From Rostratula benghalensis (Eukaryota > Chordata > Aves > Charadriiformes > Rostratulidae), in assembly GCA_013399305.1 (NCBI GenBank), contig VXAI01000082.1, forward strand, positions 1,795,120-1,859,119: a stretch of 64,000 nucleotides of DNA, read 5' to 3'. The notes beneath the pieces were generated by a model that saw nothing but the letters and a program-made list of their open reading frames with translations, had not been told where the DNA came from and made no database searches. How positions within the stretch are numbered: the stretch's first letter is position 1; the number at the start of each line of letters is the position of its first letter. Shown here one piece after another: positions 36,855 to 50,420 of the stretch. The position numbers and the translations under genes were made by a program.

Positions 36855-39170
36855 CTGGGGGGGAGAAGAAAAAAAGAAAAAAACAAAGAAGAAATTTAAG
36901 TCACAAAGAGAAGTAACTCTTCTTGAAATCTCCAAGAAGAATAGACTGAATGATGCTTTTATTTACAGCTAATATTAACAAAATTTTCTGTGTTGTTCAG
37001 AAAGAGAGAGTCTACAATTCAGAATTTCAAATTAACTATTTCAATAGTACAAACAGTGCTAAAGCAAAAAAATAAGAGCCGTGGAAATTATTAAAAAAAA
37101 AAAAGTAAACAGCCAACAACAACAAAACCAAACCAAAACACCCCCACGTCCAAAGAAGCACATACAGAAGTTCATTACTACCTGGTATAAGCTATATATA
37201 AGGACTTCCATTAGAAATGGAAAACCTCTCATTATGCCTTAATTAACTGACCAAAAACATTTCAAGAACTGTAAAACATTGTTCGCAACTTTTGCTGAAT
37301 GGATTACCTACAGTACCTACAGTACCTACAGCTACCTACAGTAGCATGATGTTATTTATTTGAAATAGGTAACTGATTCTCTTTAATAGCAGGCATTAAA
37401 AAAAAAAAAGCAAGTTTTACTCAGGAGAATGGGTATTTGAACTCATCAACAGAATTGTGCTAATCAAGTAGAAACAAAAGAAAATAATGATGTATACCCC
37501 AGACAGTTATTTTTCAAAAGTAATATACAGTTTAAGTTTTAATCCAATCCTTTAGAGACAACAGCAAAGAATTTTATGTTCTGACTTTTAACAAGGTACC
37601 TATCCTGTTAGCCTTCTAAATAACCTGACCTGATACTTGTTTGGTAAGTGTACTTAGCTCTTACTCAGCTCAAGAGCAACACGTCGTGACTCTAAACTTA
37701 AAGAAAATCACTTAACTTCAACAAGAGGGAATTCTAGTCTGCATAAGATATGGGTAGAGTAAAAGGAATGGTTAATAACCCTTCAAACACCAGCATTTTC
37801 TGGTTTCCCAGTAAAAAATTACAAAACCTTGTAAGCATTAGAGAGGAAGACAGAAGCAGTTATATTATGCTGCTATCTGACCTAGTTTTCAGGAGTTTTG
37901 TGTAACACAGATACCAGCTCTACTTAAAAATAGCTTTAATTGTCATCGGTTTTGGTGTGGAACCATGGAATTGTTAGATTTGCTGTAGGTTTGCCAGAAG
38001 CTTCAAAGGTACTTTTTCAGTTTAAGGAATTTAATCTCATTTTGGTTTTGAGCTAAAATATACAGAAATAAACTAGGCTAGTCATAAAAGCATTAAAAGA
38101 AGACACTTATACCCTGTGGAAAGAATCTGTAATTTGACGTCCTTCTCTTTGTAGAATTTGCACTTGCAGATATCCAAACAAATATGTAAGGGGAGAAAAA
38201 GAAAGGAGAATCACAAGAGAAAGACATTTACAGGGGGACCTAAGTTGATCTGCTGAAGGGTGCACCATCTCTAGCTGCAAATGACAAAGCTCAGAGACTG
38301 AAGAACTGCTTTCAGACAGCTATTTGCATCCCAGCAGAAGGAAACCACCAACTTAAGAAATATAATTTCACCTAAACCCAGAGAGATAACCCATATACAA
38401 CTTGCAACTCATAGCCAGAGGGATTTCCAAGGAAAAGGGAAAAAAAAAGTACATCAGAGAAGCAGCTATACTACAATCTGTTTTCTTTACTCAGAGTTAC
38501 AAGGTAAAATGAAGACAACATAGGGAGGAGACAGCAGTACAAAGGTTTAAAATAGGTAAAAGAGATTTAGTACCTGGCGGGGATAGCTGGCAAGTGCAAG
38601 AGCTATTGGGACACAGTACTTGATACAGAATTTGGAAATAGCAGAGAAAAGCAGAGAAGGGGAGAAAATGTTCACAGCTGCACACAATCCAGTAGATAAG
38701 GGAGTGGGCGAAGGGCCTACACATCACCAGAAGGAGGCAAATACTTTTTGTAAGAAAAAAAACGGTGCAAGAGGTGAAAAGAATGGCAGGATAGCTGTGC
38801 AGGAATGCAGGTAACAATACTTGGGAGAGACAATGGGCAAACACAGAAGAATAAGAACAGGACAAAAAATAAGAGCCAGAAAAATTAACCAAGCAAGAAA
38901 AGAGTGAGATGGTCTCCCATCACTTACAGAAATATCACTTACTCTGAAAACTTGGTATCACAAATGCAAACAAATGCTTACCACAAATGCACAACCATGC
39001 ACTTCCGTCACACTTTTCCATTACTTGTGAAACATCACAGGAACATACGTTGTGTCAGCTGCCAAAATTGATTCATTATGCCACTATTCAGTGTCATCTA
39101 CATTGAACAAGCTTAATTCTCACATAGTAAAAGGTGCAGTAAAGACAAAGCATCTTTGATCCTATATTAC
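36855..39170 (-). other. NEK7: NEK7 intron
   Basis: Phase 1 intron that interrupts the catalytic Asp161 codon. It holds a short 9-base tandem repeat (37306-37343) and a purine-rich block on the plus strand (about 38380-38900). No gene is seen. Confidence 0.85.
37306..37343. repeat. Short tandem repeat of ACCTACAGT
   Basis: About four copies of a 9-base unit: units at 37306 and 37315 are exact, the next is altered (ACCTACAGC), and a last copy begins at 37334. Confidence 0.85.
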
Positions 39171-39279
39171 CTCTATGCATAACACGACGAGAATGCATAT
39201 GTTCCAGGGCACTGCAAAGCTGAACGAAGTACTTCCAAACCGTTCTTTCAGGAATCAACCGCTTCTGTTTCTTAAAATG
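39171..39279 (-). CDS. NEK7: NEK7 coding exon, residues 125-160 ([13 protein letters not shown] to HR of HRD)
   Basis: The 109-base exon encodes [18 protein letters not shown], then [18 protein letters not shown], plus the G that begins the Asp161 codon. It ends within the HRD motif: His and Arg are here, and the Asp is split across the intron. The segment is the alpha-D/alpha-E part of the C-lobe. Its basic patch (Lys128, Arg131) is among the residues reported to contact NLRP3 in mammals (family knowledge). The acceptor is TTTCTTTAAG and the donor [16 protein letters not shown] matches NEK7, where NEK6 has LCSAVEHMHS. The frame is intact. Confidence 0.97.
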
Positions 39280-42200
39280 CTTAAAGAAAAAAGGATAGGC
39301 AATCAATATTAAAATTTAAAACTTGCATAAAATGTCTGAAAAAAAAAAAAAAAGAAAATACAGAATATCCTTTATTTAAAAACCAAACAGAAGAAACTCA
39401 AAACCTAATGAGAAAGGTGTAGCAACATTTCTTGACACAGAATGCTTTTTCCTAAAACATTAATATATGTGTCATCAATGGATACGTTTAAGTCAGTCAA
39501 CACATAGAGCCACAAATTACATTAATGAAATAAAACTGCTATCCCAACAAAGGATTTACATGAAATTTAGCAATCCTCAGTGCAGGATTAATGTGGTGAG
39601 AATACTTTAGCATAGTGAGTAGTCACAGAACAAATAAAGGTCAGATAGAAAGGCCACAGATCTTCCCAATGGAAATAATTCCTTACAACAACATTGATTT
39701 CCATATCCTCATTTTCTAAATAGGAAAAAAAAAAATATATATTGTAGAAACAATTACAATGACCATGTAATTAGAGTTGACTAGATTAGATTTAGAAACT
39801 TCTGCAATACATAAAAGGGGAATAGAGGAACTGTGGTTTCTGAAAATTTCACAGTGATCTAACTTGTATTCAAATATTTATCTGTCCTGTATAAACAATC
39901 ATTACCAATCACTGGTAACAGTTCAACGGCCTGTTAAAGCTTACGTGAAACATAATTATGCTCTGCTACACACATCTCCTTCAAATATTATATCCAGGGA
40001 CAGAACTAACACAGTCCTCAAAAAATACACACTGCAAACCTGGAACTCAGCCAATGCTAAAACATGCAAGTTTGATCATTATAAATTTTACAGCTAAAGG
40101 TAAGAAGACTGAAAAATTGTTGTTTGTTTAGCCACTTTTTAAAGAATTCATATTTTGACAAATTTTAAAGTTCAACACATAAAGAACATACATGAACAAC
40201 ATTAATAGCAGCAAAATTTTAGATGGGAAGCAAAGTACTTCGACGTACTTTAATAGCATGTGTACACACAGATGCTTCACACACACTCTAAGAGAGTTCA
40301 TATAACAAACATTTATTACTCTGGAAAAATAAAAATATTTTCATATACTATGCTAAAATATGCCACTGAGAAGTTGACAGCTGCATCTACACATTACAGA
40401 AGCATGCAGGAGTATGAAAAAGATGTTTTTAAACTACCTATAGCAAAACACATCAGTCATACAAAGGCTCGTAACATTTCACCAAAATGTTTTTAGTTAT
40501 AGGGATTATTTCAAAATGCATTTTCATTTAAATGAGGCAAAGCATATAAATTACTTCTTTAAATATAATTTTCTCTCAGTCTTGGACTGAATCCAAACAA
40601 ACCCTGTGTATCTGTTCTCCCCATAGCTGGATTTGCATATCAGAGGATTGTTTGATGTCAACTGGAAGATGGAGACCAGGTTTCTTTGCATTTAAAAACA
40701 AACACACAATACATGTAAGTGTGTGCACATGAAAGCAAAGCTCCTTGATTTAAAATGCATTCTGAAATTATCATAATTTTAACTAGGTACTTTATTTAAA
40801 CATTCTGAATTATTATTTGTTAAACCCAAATCTATGCACAAGCAGTGATGAAATGCCATTCACAAAATGTCTGAAATGGAAAGATTTTCCATTACATATT
40901 TCCATTCAATGTACTTAAAGTACATCAATGTACTTTCACAGTATTTATGTACAAGTATTCTTCTACATTGTATTCATTTGCCATCTGTAACACTGTAGCT
41001 GATTGTACATGACAAAATCAGTTTCAGTTCTTACAGTGCAAGCATGCCATATAACAACAGTTTTCTAGACACAGTCTCGTTCTACTGAAGGCACTCCTCA
41101 TTTTGCACGGTAACAATGACTTCTCTTCCTGAAAGCACCAGCAATATTAACCCTGTGGAATTTCGAAAGCATCTAAAGAGGGTGCAAGAAAGCTGCTAAA
41201 TTTGTTAATAATGTTAAAACTAAAACAAAGAAAAAGGCATGACTTTCACTTGCATAGGTTTAGAAATAATCCAGCGCCTTTAGAATAAACTCACTGGGCA
41301 TTATTTTCTGTAGTAATTAATTACAGTATCCTCTCCCATCAAAATACATATTTGCAATGTTTTCTTGGGCTGTTGTCCACCAACAGCCAAAACAGTGATG
41401 ATCCACTACCAAAAAAAGCTTGATTTTGCAAAACTAGCTATTGAAACAAGTTGCATGTTTCTAAGAAACAGTCCAGCAGGTAGTGTAAATTCCAAGAAAA
41501 GTCAAGATAAAAGAATCCCATTCCTGTCTAGAACCTTAACTTCCAACAACAAATGTAAGTTGATGGAAAACATGGTCAAACCTATTTTATACTAAACAGC
41601 ATAATTAAATTAATATAGCACATATTAACTCTATTTCAAAGCAGGATCCTTTTTTCTCTTCTCCATTTTAAAATACTCCACAATGCAGCTCTAACAGTTG
41701 TGGGGTTTGCCCCCTTGCTATAGGAAAGTCAAAATGCAGAAGACATGATGCCAAACCAATAACATTTAGCTTTTATTGTAGCACCACGTAGTAGCACCAC
41801 AGACAGTTAATAATTAAACTAATTCACTGCCCATGCTGTAGCATCTCAAGAATCTTAAAAGTCCACATAATCAAGTTACCTCATTACAGTTACCTCCCCC
41901 TGTATGCAAGTTGCTGTTACCTGCCCAGATTTGACCTCAAAGGAATACAGCCTGACATACAGCTTTCTACAGGACTCTTATCTTCAATATTTTACTGAGT
42001 CTGAGGCTCAAAAGACAGTCCTGATGTCCCTCAGACCACTAACCTAGGGTGTGACATTATAAAAACCACATAATCCTGTTTGAGGTGAAAAGTCAGTGTC
42101 AAAATAGTTGGAACTGGGCAAAAAGAGAACTGCTTGCACAGATGCATTAAAAATTTGGGCAGTGTTTCCAGCTAGCGTTTTATCAGGTAAACAGAGAATA

Positions 42201-44707
42201 TCAGGTACGCTCAGGCAGCAGACTGTCTCCCAGCAAGAATTATTTCTTTCAAATGCCATATCCCATGAAATTTCTGCCTCTACCTTCAAGAATGGAATCA
42301 CAAAAAAAAAATACTTGGGAGAGTTTTCAGTGTCAGTACAGATAAAACTGCAGTTCAGTCGTTTAATGCAACTGGAAATTTGCATGGTCATAAATTGCTA
42401 TTCAAGTGTCTTAAAAAGCTTTAAGGTAGGCAGGTTGTATCACCAGTTTGTCTTTTCATGCTTTTTTACAGAATGACAGAGCAGTTTCATTATGGGAAAA
42501 CAAAACTCTCCTGGTTTTCTCTAATGAATTACTAAACGAAAAATTAAATATTCTCCACATGTTTCCATCCTAGTAAAGTTAAATAAAGCTGCCCTGCAGC
42601 TAAACAGCATATGCCATTCAGCTTCTTAGAGGCATAAAAAAATTAAGGAAAAGGTAGATGGGGGAAAAAAGCGTAAAGTCAATATAAAATCATGGAATTA
42701 TATCACTGAGTTTCTAAAGACGATGCTTTAAAGGTCAAATTCCAAAAGCAAAAGTGACAGCAATTAGCAAATGGTCTTATCTAGGCTTAACAAGCACAGT
42801 TCAGAGAACACTCTTCAAAGAAATATGCAGGACTATGTTTGGCTTTTATAAAAAAGCTACGGATTTCCTGCAGATGAATAAAGAACAGCAAGCACAGAAG
42901 ATTTCAATACCATTGGAGATTTCCAATATGACTGCCTATGTCTCAGTAACCATGCTTGGAAAATACTTAGCATTCAGTTCTGGCATTAGCACCTCAGAGA
43001 ATTTTAAGGTGTGACTTGGTCTGATTTAGGCCTCACTGAAAAGCAAAAAAAAAAATTTAACAAGATAGAGGAGGAAAAAAAAAAAAATAAATAAAAGAGT
43101 GTTTAAGAAGCAAACTGGACTATAGAAAGCAAGAGGATTATGAACATCTATTGAAGATGATAAACTGATCACCTAAACAATTTTGCACAGTCTTTTTTTT
43201 TTTTAAAAAAAAAAAGTCTGTGAAAATGTCAAAATGAGCCCACCAAGAACACACACTGGGATTTTTCACTGTGCACGCTCTAGGCTAGAGTTACTTTCTG
43301 AAAGACAGGATTTGGAGGAAAAGTAAAATGCGAATGATCATTTCCTTTGTTTATATAGATTCCTTTTCCTATCTTTCATGTTTTGATGAGGACCTTGATT
43401 GCATCTGTCTGTTCTCATGACTTCACTTCGGGCTTACAAAAATATTAAAGGGGTTTTTTCATATTTTATTGCACAGACTTATCAGAACACAGTGATTCAA
43501 CACTTGGATACTGTGGGAAGAAATCTGAACTTCATCAAGAGGAAAGCGATGCAGAAAGGATCTAGAGTGTATTGAAGTTCTTGGTTACTTCTTCCTCTGT
43601 TTCTTCAAGAGACTTTTCTTTTAATATGGACTAGCAAAAAGAACAGAGAGGAAAGAGGGCAGGCAGCTGTAACAGGAAAGTACAGAAGCATGAGCAAGAG
43701 TTCTCACTCTGTTAATACAATACAAACTAAGCAGAACTCGCAAAAGCGTGCAGGGTCAAAAAGATAGACCAGTGATGATGGACCTCATCTCCTCTACATT
43801 CCCAAGTAAACATCAGAAATTCATGTATAGAGAAATTAAACGGCTACATAAGCCTTACTTCCTATTTCAAAGGCTATATAATTCCAGTAGAAAAAGTAGT
43901 GTCTCAGGAGTTTGTCTGGCTCTGTTCATTCACCAATTGAGCTGCTCTTGTATTTAAATCATAGTAAGTTTTCTGCCTTGCTTTTTATTCAGGGAAAAAA
44001 TAAATAGAACTTTCCTCCACATCTTGATTCATTCATTCAATTTGATTCCAAGGTGATCAAATTTTCAAGAGTAGCAGCTGTCTCTTACTTGTAAAAAAAT
44101 CAAAATACAAAAAAATCCCCCAACTATTTGGCATCTACCAAGTACACATACAGAATGTGACAAATACTTGGCAGATCAAGTGACTACTACTAATAATAAA
44201 TAAATTAAAAAACTGGTTCTTTTTCCACCTCTTTAAAGTTGCTTACATCTCCATTTACTGAGATGCCATACACTTATTTTGTCCCTTCCAGAATCCATAA
44301 AAAAGCATTTAAAAAAAAAAAACACTATCTTCCTCTATGAGCGATCTTAGTATACAAGTAACTTTATTTAATCAATAGCAACAAATGACTATGACAAAGT
44401 ACAAAAACTAATAGACAAAATAATTTGCTAACAGAAGTACCTACTAGCATCAGAGGAAAAATTAAACTGATAAATACACACCACAGAACTGATAGAAACA
44501 TCTTCTCAAGCACAATCTTCTTTCACATGCAATCAAAGACATCTACTTACAAGAAATAGAAAGCCTTGTAAGAAAACTGCGAGTCAAACTTGTATTATTT
44601 TCCATTTTTAGTATATTTTCTTTCATTATAACAATCTATAAATCATTCTGTTAATAAGACTCCTGATTAAACTCAGAGCCCTTGGAAAGCTCTAAATAAA
44701 GTTACTT

Positions 44708-44733
44708 TATATATATATGTATATATATATTTA
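44708..44733. repeat. TA microsatellite
   Basis: An (AT)n run with one G interruption, in a NEK7 intron. Confidence 0.85.
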
Positions 44734-47700
44734 TCAAGTTGCAAGGATTCATTTGCATTTTCCATATTGAGTACTCTACCTACAATCACTCTGTTCCACC
44801 TAACCTTTTAGCTCACACAAAAAAGCAAAAATGTACAGTGTTCAGAGATAAAGATCATCTACTGAAATAAAAATCAACTTGCAGAGCCCCTAAAATAAAA
44901 TTTCCAATACTGCATCCTTTTCATTGCCTCTGCTGTTACCTCTGAGTGGGGCTTCCTAAAACACACAGCCACATGTTTAAATTCAACAGTATCTGTTTAC
45001 ATGCAGCTCTCTTCAATAAATCCCCTTGGGAAAACTGGTACAGCATGAAGAGGTGAAACTTGTGCTTGAATCATTAACTCTACTTCCTAATAAAAAGCAA
45101 TAGCATGACACAGTAAATACAGAGGCTACCAAGTTTTGGGGTTTTTTTTTTACTACAAATAAGGCAGACAAATGCAAAATCTCTCTTCATCCTCACCAAG
45201 TTATTCACGTAGCACAAACACTGACACTGCAAATATTTCAAAGACAACTATGTGAAAAACAAATAATAATCTGCAAGCATTTTGTAGAGATTTTAAACAA
45301 GAGAGGCACCCAGAACTATTATTTTTTTAAAAATCTTTCAATTTTCCCTGCTCTTTAAATGTTCATGGTGGTAGATAATTCTAGCACCAGTGGGCAAAGG
45401 TGGAGACAAAATACCCCATGCATTTCTGCCTCAGAGCTATGTCAATAGCCCATGTAATAGTTAAATAAAATTTAACTTCAAGTTAACTTTTCATAGCTGA
45501 CTGACACCGTTACTTTCCCTGTGAGTGCAGCCAGTGACAGAACAGCTTCAGGTCTGATGTCTGTGAATGACACACTTTTGTCCACAAGCCAAAACAGCGT
45601 TGATAGTCTAATTATTTTAGCAGAAAATCTGCCTGCTTATTTGTATTGTTCCAGTGGCAGACACAGACAATGACCAATTCACAGAAAAACTAACAAGGCT
45701 GCCTGGCAGTTCCCCAGCCCAATTACCCCACTGGTTATAAACTGCAGCACCAGTCAGCTTTCCTTCTGCCAGCACACATACGTTAACTTGCACATGGAAA
45801 ACTGCTGCTGCGGTTCGCGTTCTGGTTACCTGCAGTCGAGAGCAAAGGTGACAGCCCAGCAGCTGTCGGGCACCCCAGTAACACACACATACAGGGAGCA
45901 AAAGCTTATCAGAACTAGCTCTCCTGCCTTGGCAGGGCTCTATGCTTTTTCTTTTTCTTTTAGAATTTCACAACTCTATCTGCAGAGTGGCTGTTTCTCC
46001 TGAGAGCACCCAGCTCCCCTTTTTAACCTGCTACATCGCTAGCATGTACATACAAAGGTAAATAAGGATGGGCTATTTTTTTAATTATTAGAGGGGATGC
46101 GTGCAAGAGTTCAAGAAGAAGATTTTTAGGAGCTTTAAAAAAAGGCTAGCGGTAAAGATTAGCCTGACCAGTTCAAAGTTTCTCCTTTGGAGAAAGGCAC
46201 ATAAAAATAATTTAGCTTTGACCTGTACTCCGCACATACTGTGTTACCGTATCCTAACGTGTTCCACATTTCTCCGAGCTACACTCTTTTTAAAGTCTTT
46301 TCAGAAATGAATACACAAAAAAGCCAAGAGTAAAGGTGATAAAGAATGTGAAAAAAATGTTGAAAAAAATATATTTAAGCTTGTAGTACTTATCAATTAT
46401 GTAGCTTCAGAAAGGTGCCAAACTGTTCTATACTACAAAACACAACCATATGTTAAATAAAAAGACTACGAGTCAGGAGGCTTGGCACTGGGGGGAGGAA
46501 ATGGGAGTAGTGGGGGGTTTTTTGTTCTTCAAATTAAATCTAGCAGTCATTAAAAAAAAAAAAAAAACAAAAAACAGATTTTGCTGAAAACCAAAAGAAT
46601 TAGATTCCACGTTTTAAAATTCACATTTATATATCATGATAAAACAGTATCATGAAAATAAAATACACAAGCGTGCACAAAAGACTACTTTAAAAACACT
46701 TTCCACAACCATGAAGTCAAGTATTTGCACATAAATATATATGTAAGAAAAATGTCAGAATTAAAGCCACCATGATTTCTCCTCCTTGACAATGTGTGTG
46801 AGCACGGTTTTTAGTTGTGTTTTCTTTACGTCAAAAGACCCTTTTCTCATTCATTCATGACACTCAGCTAATGAGCAGTTTGAAAATGTCTCTAGGCTTT
46901 ACTTATTGTGCACTATTCAAAACCTATTATTAAACATAAATTCCAGGGTACAGCTTCCTGGTATGCATCACTGGAATATCACATTAATAAAATAAACTTT
47001 GTGAAGTTGATCTCCACACATGGCCCTAGAAATGATGAGACAGTAATATCCCTATTTTACAGATGAAAATTGGGGCAAAGAATTAAGATCAAAAGCATTA
47101 ATTAATTTTGCCACCAATTTAAGCACCTCTGTTTCAACGCACTTATCTTATTAAATAGTTCATCTTCAAAACACATTCAGAACCGATAGAGCTGTGAACG
47201 CTCAATACTTCTACAAATCAAACCCCGGAGTTTCACCTCAATTATCAGAAAAACAGAATAAGCAATTACAGTTCCCACCATAACACAGTGGTTGAAGGGT
47301 TTTATACAGTATCCCTTCGGAACAGTACCAGAGACAGTAAGAAAGGATGGTCTTTGGAAAGCATTCAATCGTATGAACCATGAAACCTTGTCTTTCTTTA
47401 ATTCCCTGCCATGAAAACGACCACTGCAGCAAAGAAGGCAGCACAAATGCAACAAGTGGTGGTGCATGTACTACACCACCATGATTCCTACCCAGAGCAG
47501 CAGTAGCTGCATCCTTAACACTGAATAGAGCAGTGGACCTTCAATAAAATAAAGAAAACCTGGACTTTGCTGGAGTGCAAGATATTCCATTGTAAGATTT
47601 TCTAGCCTTTGTATGCTTGATTTTGCAGATTTAGTGTTGCTTCCTTAGGTTGTAACCAATTCCCTAGATTCAAAAAGCATAAATACTACAGAAATGCAGG

Positions 47701-48867
47701 CTACTATATTGCTATGCACAGCCTATCAGAGTTGGAACTTTTACAGCCACATCTGACATTGCAGCTGGCCAAGTAACTTGCACAAGTGAGTAACATCCTT
47801 CAGCAGGTAGGGGATGGGCACTTCCTGTGGACTCATTTACATTTGCCAACAGCAGGAACACTCCTGAACCTTGAGTCCCATTCCACACTCTGTGTGGCAC
47901 CACACCACAGGATGCTTCATCTTCACCCATATTTGATCCGTATTTCCTATACAACCTCTCTTCTCTGCCCCCAACCCAGATCTGTCCCTTCCCTGTTTCT
48001 GTCACTTCCATCTTATGTTCTCCATTTATGCAATTACATCCTGTTCCCAACCGGTCTGAATTATCCCATTCAGGTTCTCTCCCTACTGGCAGCCAATTTT
48101 TCTGTCTCTAGGATCCTTGCCCAGTCTGTCCTGTTCTCTGGCAACACACCAGGTCTGCCCTAATCTGACTGTGCTTATGTTCATTATTGGAACTCCCATT
48201 TCATAGTTTCCCAATCCATTGCTCATACTTATTCTCTCACGCTCCTCAGTCTCTACTTCCTTGTATCATACTTTCCCAGTCTACCTTCTCTCAAAAAACG
48301 TTCACCAGCTACTCCAGTCCACTTGCCTCCCCTATTTCCAGACAGATCCGCTCTCATCCCGCTTCAGGAACATTTAGTGGCTTGTCCCAGCCCACTCTTC
48401 TCTCTGCCTAGTCTTTTGTCTTCTCCACATTCATCTCAGATTAATCCCTTCTCTGCATTGGTAGAAAGTATAAATACCCTTCGAGAGATAGGAAAGCTTC
48501 AGCCCATCCAAAATATCTGGAAAAAGCTATTTCTGGCAAAGCCATTTCAGTCATCCATAGTCACTCAGATTACACACAATGCTGTTGGCGTTGTGTGAGT
48601 ATGTGCAAGTAATTCACACAGCTCTACACGCACAGAAATTCTCCACTTTGGCCGCTGTGCTCCAGCAATTTCTGTTAAGCCCATACAAACTCCCGTGTTA
48701 GAAGAATTTAGGTTTTGGTGAGTTTTCACAGCCGTTCTTGTAAGGAAAATCCCCTTTCCAAGTTTTAAGGCTCAAATTCCAAAGCACAAGAGGCTTATAA
48801 TGTTTCAGATACAATGGCTGCTAGATTTTAAAAATAAATAAATAGATTAAAAAAACAAAATGCACAC

Positions 48868-49345
48868 TACTGGAAGAACACTGAGGTCCTGGAATGTGTC
48901 CAAAGAGTAACAAAGCTGGTGAGGGGTCTAGAGCACAAGTCTTATGAGGAGCAGCTGAGGGAACTGAGGTCTTTCAGTCTGGAGAAGAGGAGGATGTGGG
49001 GGTTGTTCTTGCTCTCTACAACTACCTGAAAGGTGGCTATGGAGAGGCAGGGGTCGGTCTCTTCTCTCAAATAACAAGTGATAGGATAAGAGGAAATGGC
49101 CTCAAGTTGTGCTAGCGGAGGTTTAGATTGGATATTAGGAAGAATTTCTTCACTGAAAGAGCTGTCAAGCATTGGAACACGCTGCCCAGGGAAATGGTTG
49201 AGTCATCATCCCTGAAGGTATTTAAAAGACGTGGATGTGGTGCTGAGAGATATGGTTTACTGGCAGACTTGGCAGTGCTAGGTTAACGGTTGGACTTGAT
49301 CATCTTAAAGGTCTTTTCCAACATAAATGACTCAATGATTCTGTG
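48868..49345 (+). mobile_element. CR1 LINE 3' end, forward, in NEK7 intron
   Basis: About 480 bases of CR1 read on the plus strand, antisense to NEK7. Hallmarks are GGAATGTGTCCAAAGAGTAA, CACAAGTCTTATGAGGAGCA, CTCTACAACTACCTGAAAGG, AACAAGTGATAGGATAAGAG, GAATTTCTTCACTGAAAGAG and the terminal GGTTGGACTTGATCATCTTA, ending ATGATTCTGTG. Translated, it shows the CR1 ORF2 C-terminus ([31 protein letters not shown]) with in-frame stops, so it is inactive. It belongs to a different CR1 subfamily from the copy at 3763-4568. Confidence 0.95.
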
Positions 49346-50356
49346 AGACCGTTGTATTTTGACAAACCTGAAAACACATTTCCACACAGCTAAATCTTTG
49401 ACAAGCCTCACAGCAAAGAGTTGCTCCCCTGCTACACATGCATGTGTACAGCAGGCTACAGTTTCTGCAACGCTGCCATTCAAACTACATTAGAAACATC
49501 ATCATTGTCCCGCCAGGCCTCCAAACATGATTGCCAACTATTTCCCACAACTGCCGAGGCTGTAAACCAATGTTACATATGATAAAAAGATAGCCAAATG
49601 ATGTAGTCAGTTAATAGTTGACGGTTTCCCAAAACACTGGGTCTTGCCCTGGGGAAGGGTAAACACCTGGACTTGCTAAATTCTGACACTGCACATCAGC
49701 CTTACACAACTGCTTCCCTACTCCCAAAAATCTTCCAATTATTACAGCAAAAGAAAATTATCACTCTTGTAATTAAACAAACTATAGCTAATATATGCTT
49801 TCACCATTCATCAGATAACCCCACTGTCTGAAAAAAAAAAAAAAAAACACCCTCAGTTTTTATCACATTCCCAGGACAGCAATCCATCAGAAAATAGTTT
49901 GAAAAAACAAGTGACGAGTTTCCATTCTCAGCAACATAACCAGAATCACTGCAGTAAGCATGGTTAATCATGGGCTACTAGTCATCCAGCAGTTCAGGAC
50001 AGATAGTTTGCAGGCAGAAAAAGTAATGAACTTCTGTAGCGGTACGTGACCCCTCAACTCTCTGCCACGATGCAAGATCTGCACGATGCACTACTAAGCC
50101 CACAAAAGCAACTGATGCAGAAGTTTCTGGCCTTCATCTGATCACCACCCAAGTTCTGAAAGATGTGAATAACCTTCCATTTAGTTCTGCCCAGCCTCAC
50201 AGACACCACTGAACACTGAGGGCAGACTGTAATAACCACCTCGTGCCCTTATGTTCCTTCCAAATCCACTGCCACTACAACATCTCTATAAATCCCTGAA
50301 GGCTGTTTTCTCACCCTGGAGCCACCCCATGCTGTAACACACTCGGGCTGCAGTCA

Positions 50357-50420
50357 CATGAATGGTTGGACTCATCTCAAAGGTCCCTTCCAACCATAAA
50401 GATTCTGTGAAGATTCTATG
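50357..50420 (+). mobile_element. CR1 LINE 3' tail fragment, forward
   Basis: A short remnant with ATGGTTGGACTCATCTCAAA, then GGTCCCTTCCAACC and a duplicated GATTCTGTGAAGATTCTATG end. Only the terminal part remains. Confidence 0.8.

Noticed and set aside
40627..40645. ATTTGCAT octamer in the large intron
   Set aside because: A single 8-base motif is expected by chance several times in 64 kb of AT-rich DNA, and nothing else marks the site.
43191..43216. T-run followed by A-run resembling a palindrome
   Set aside because: Adjacent homopolymers, common low-complexity sequence without further structure.
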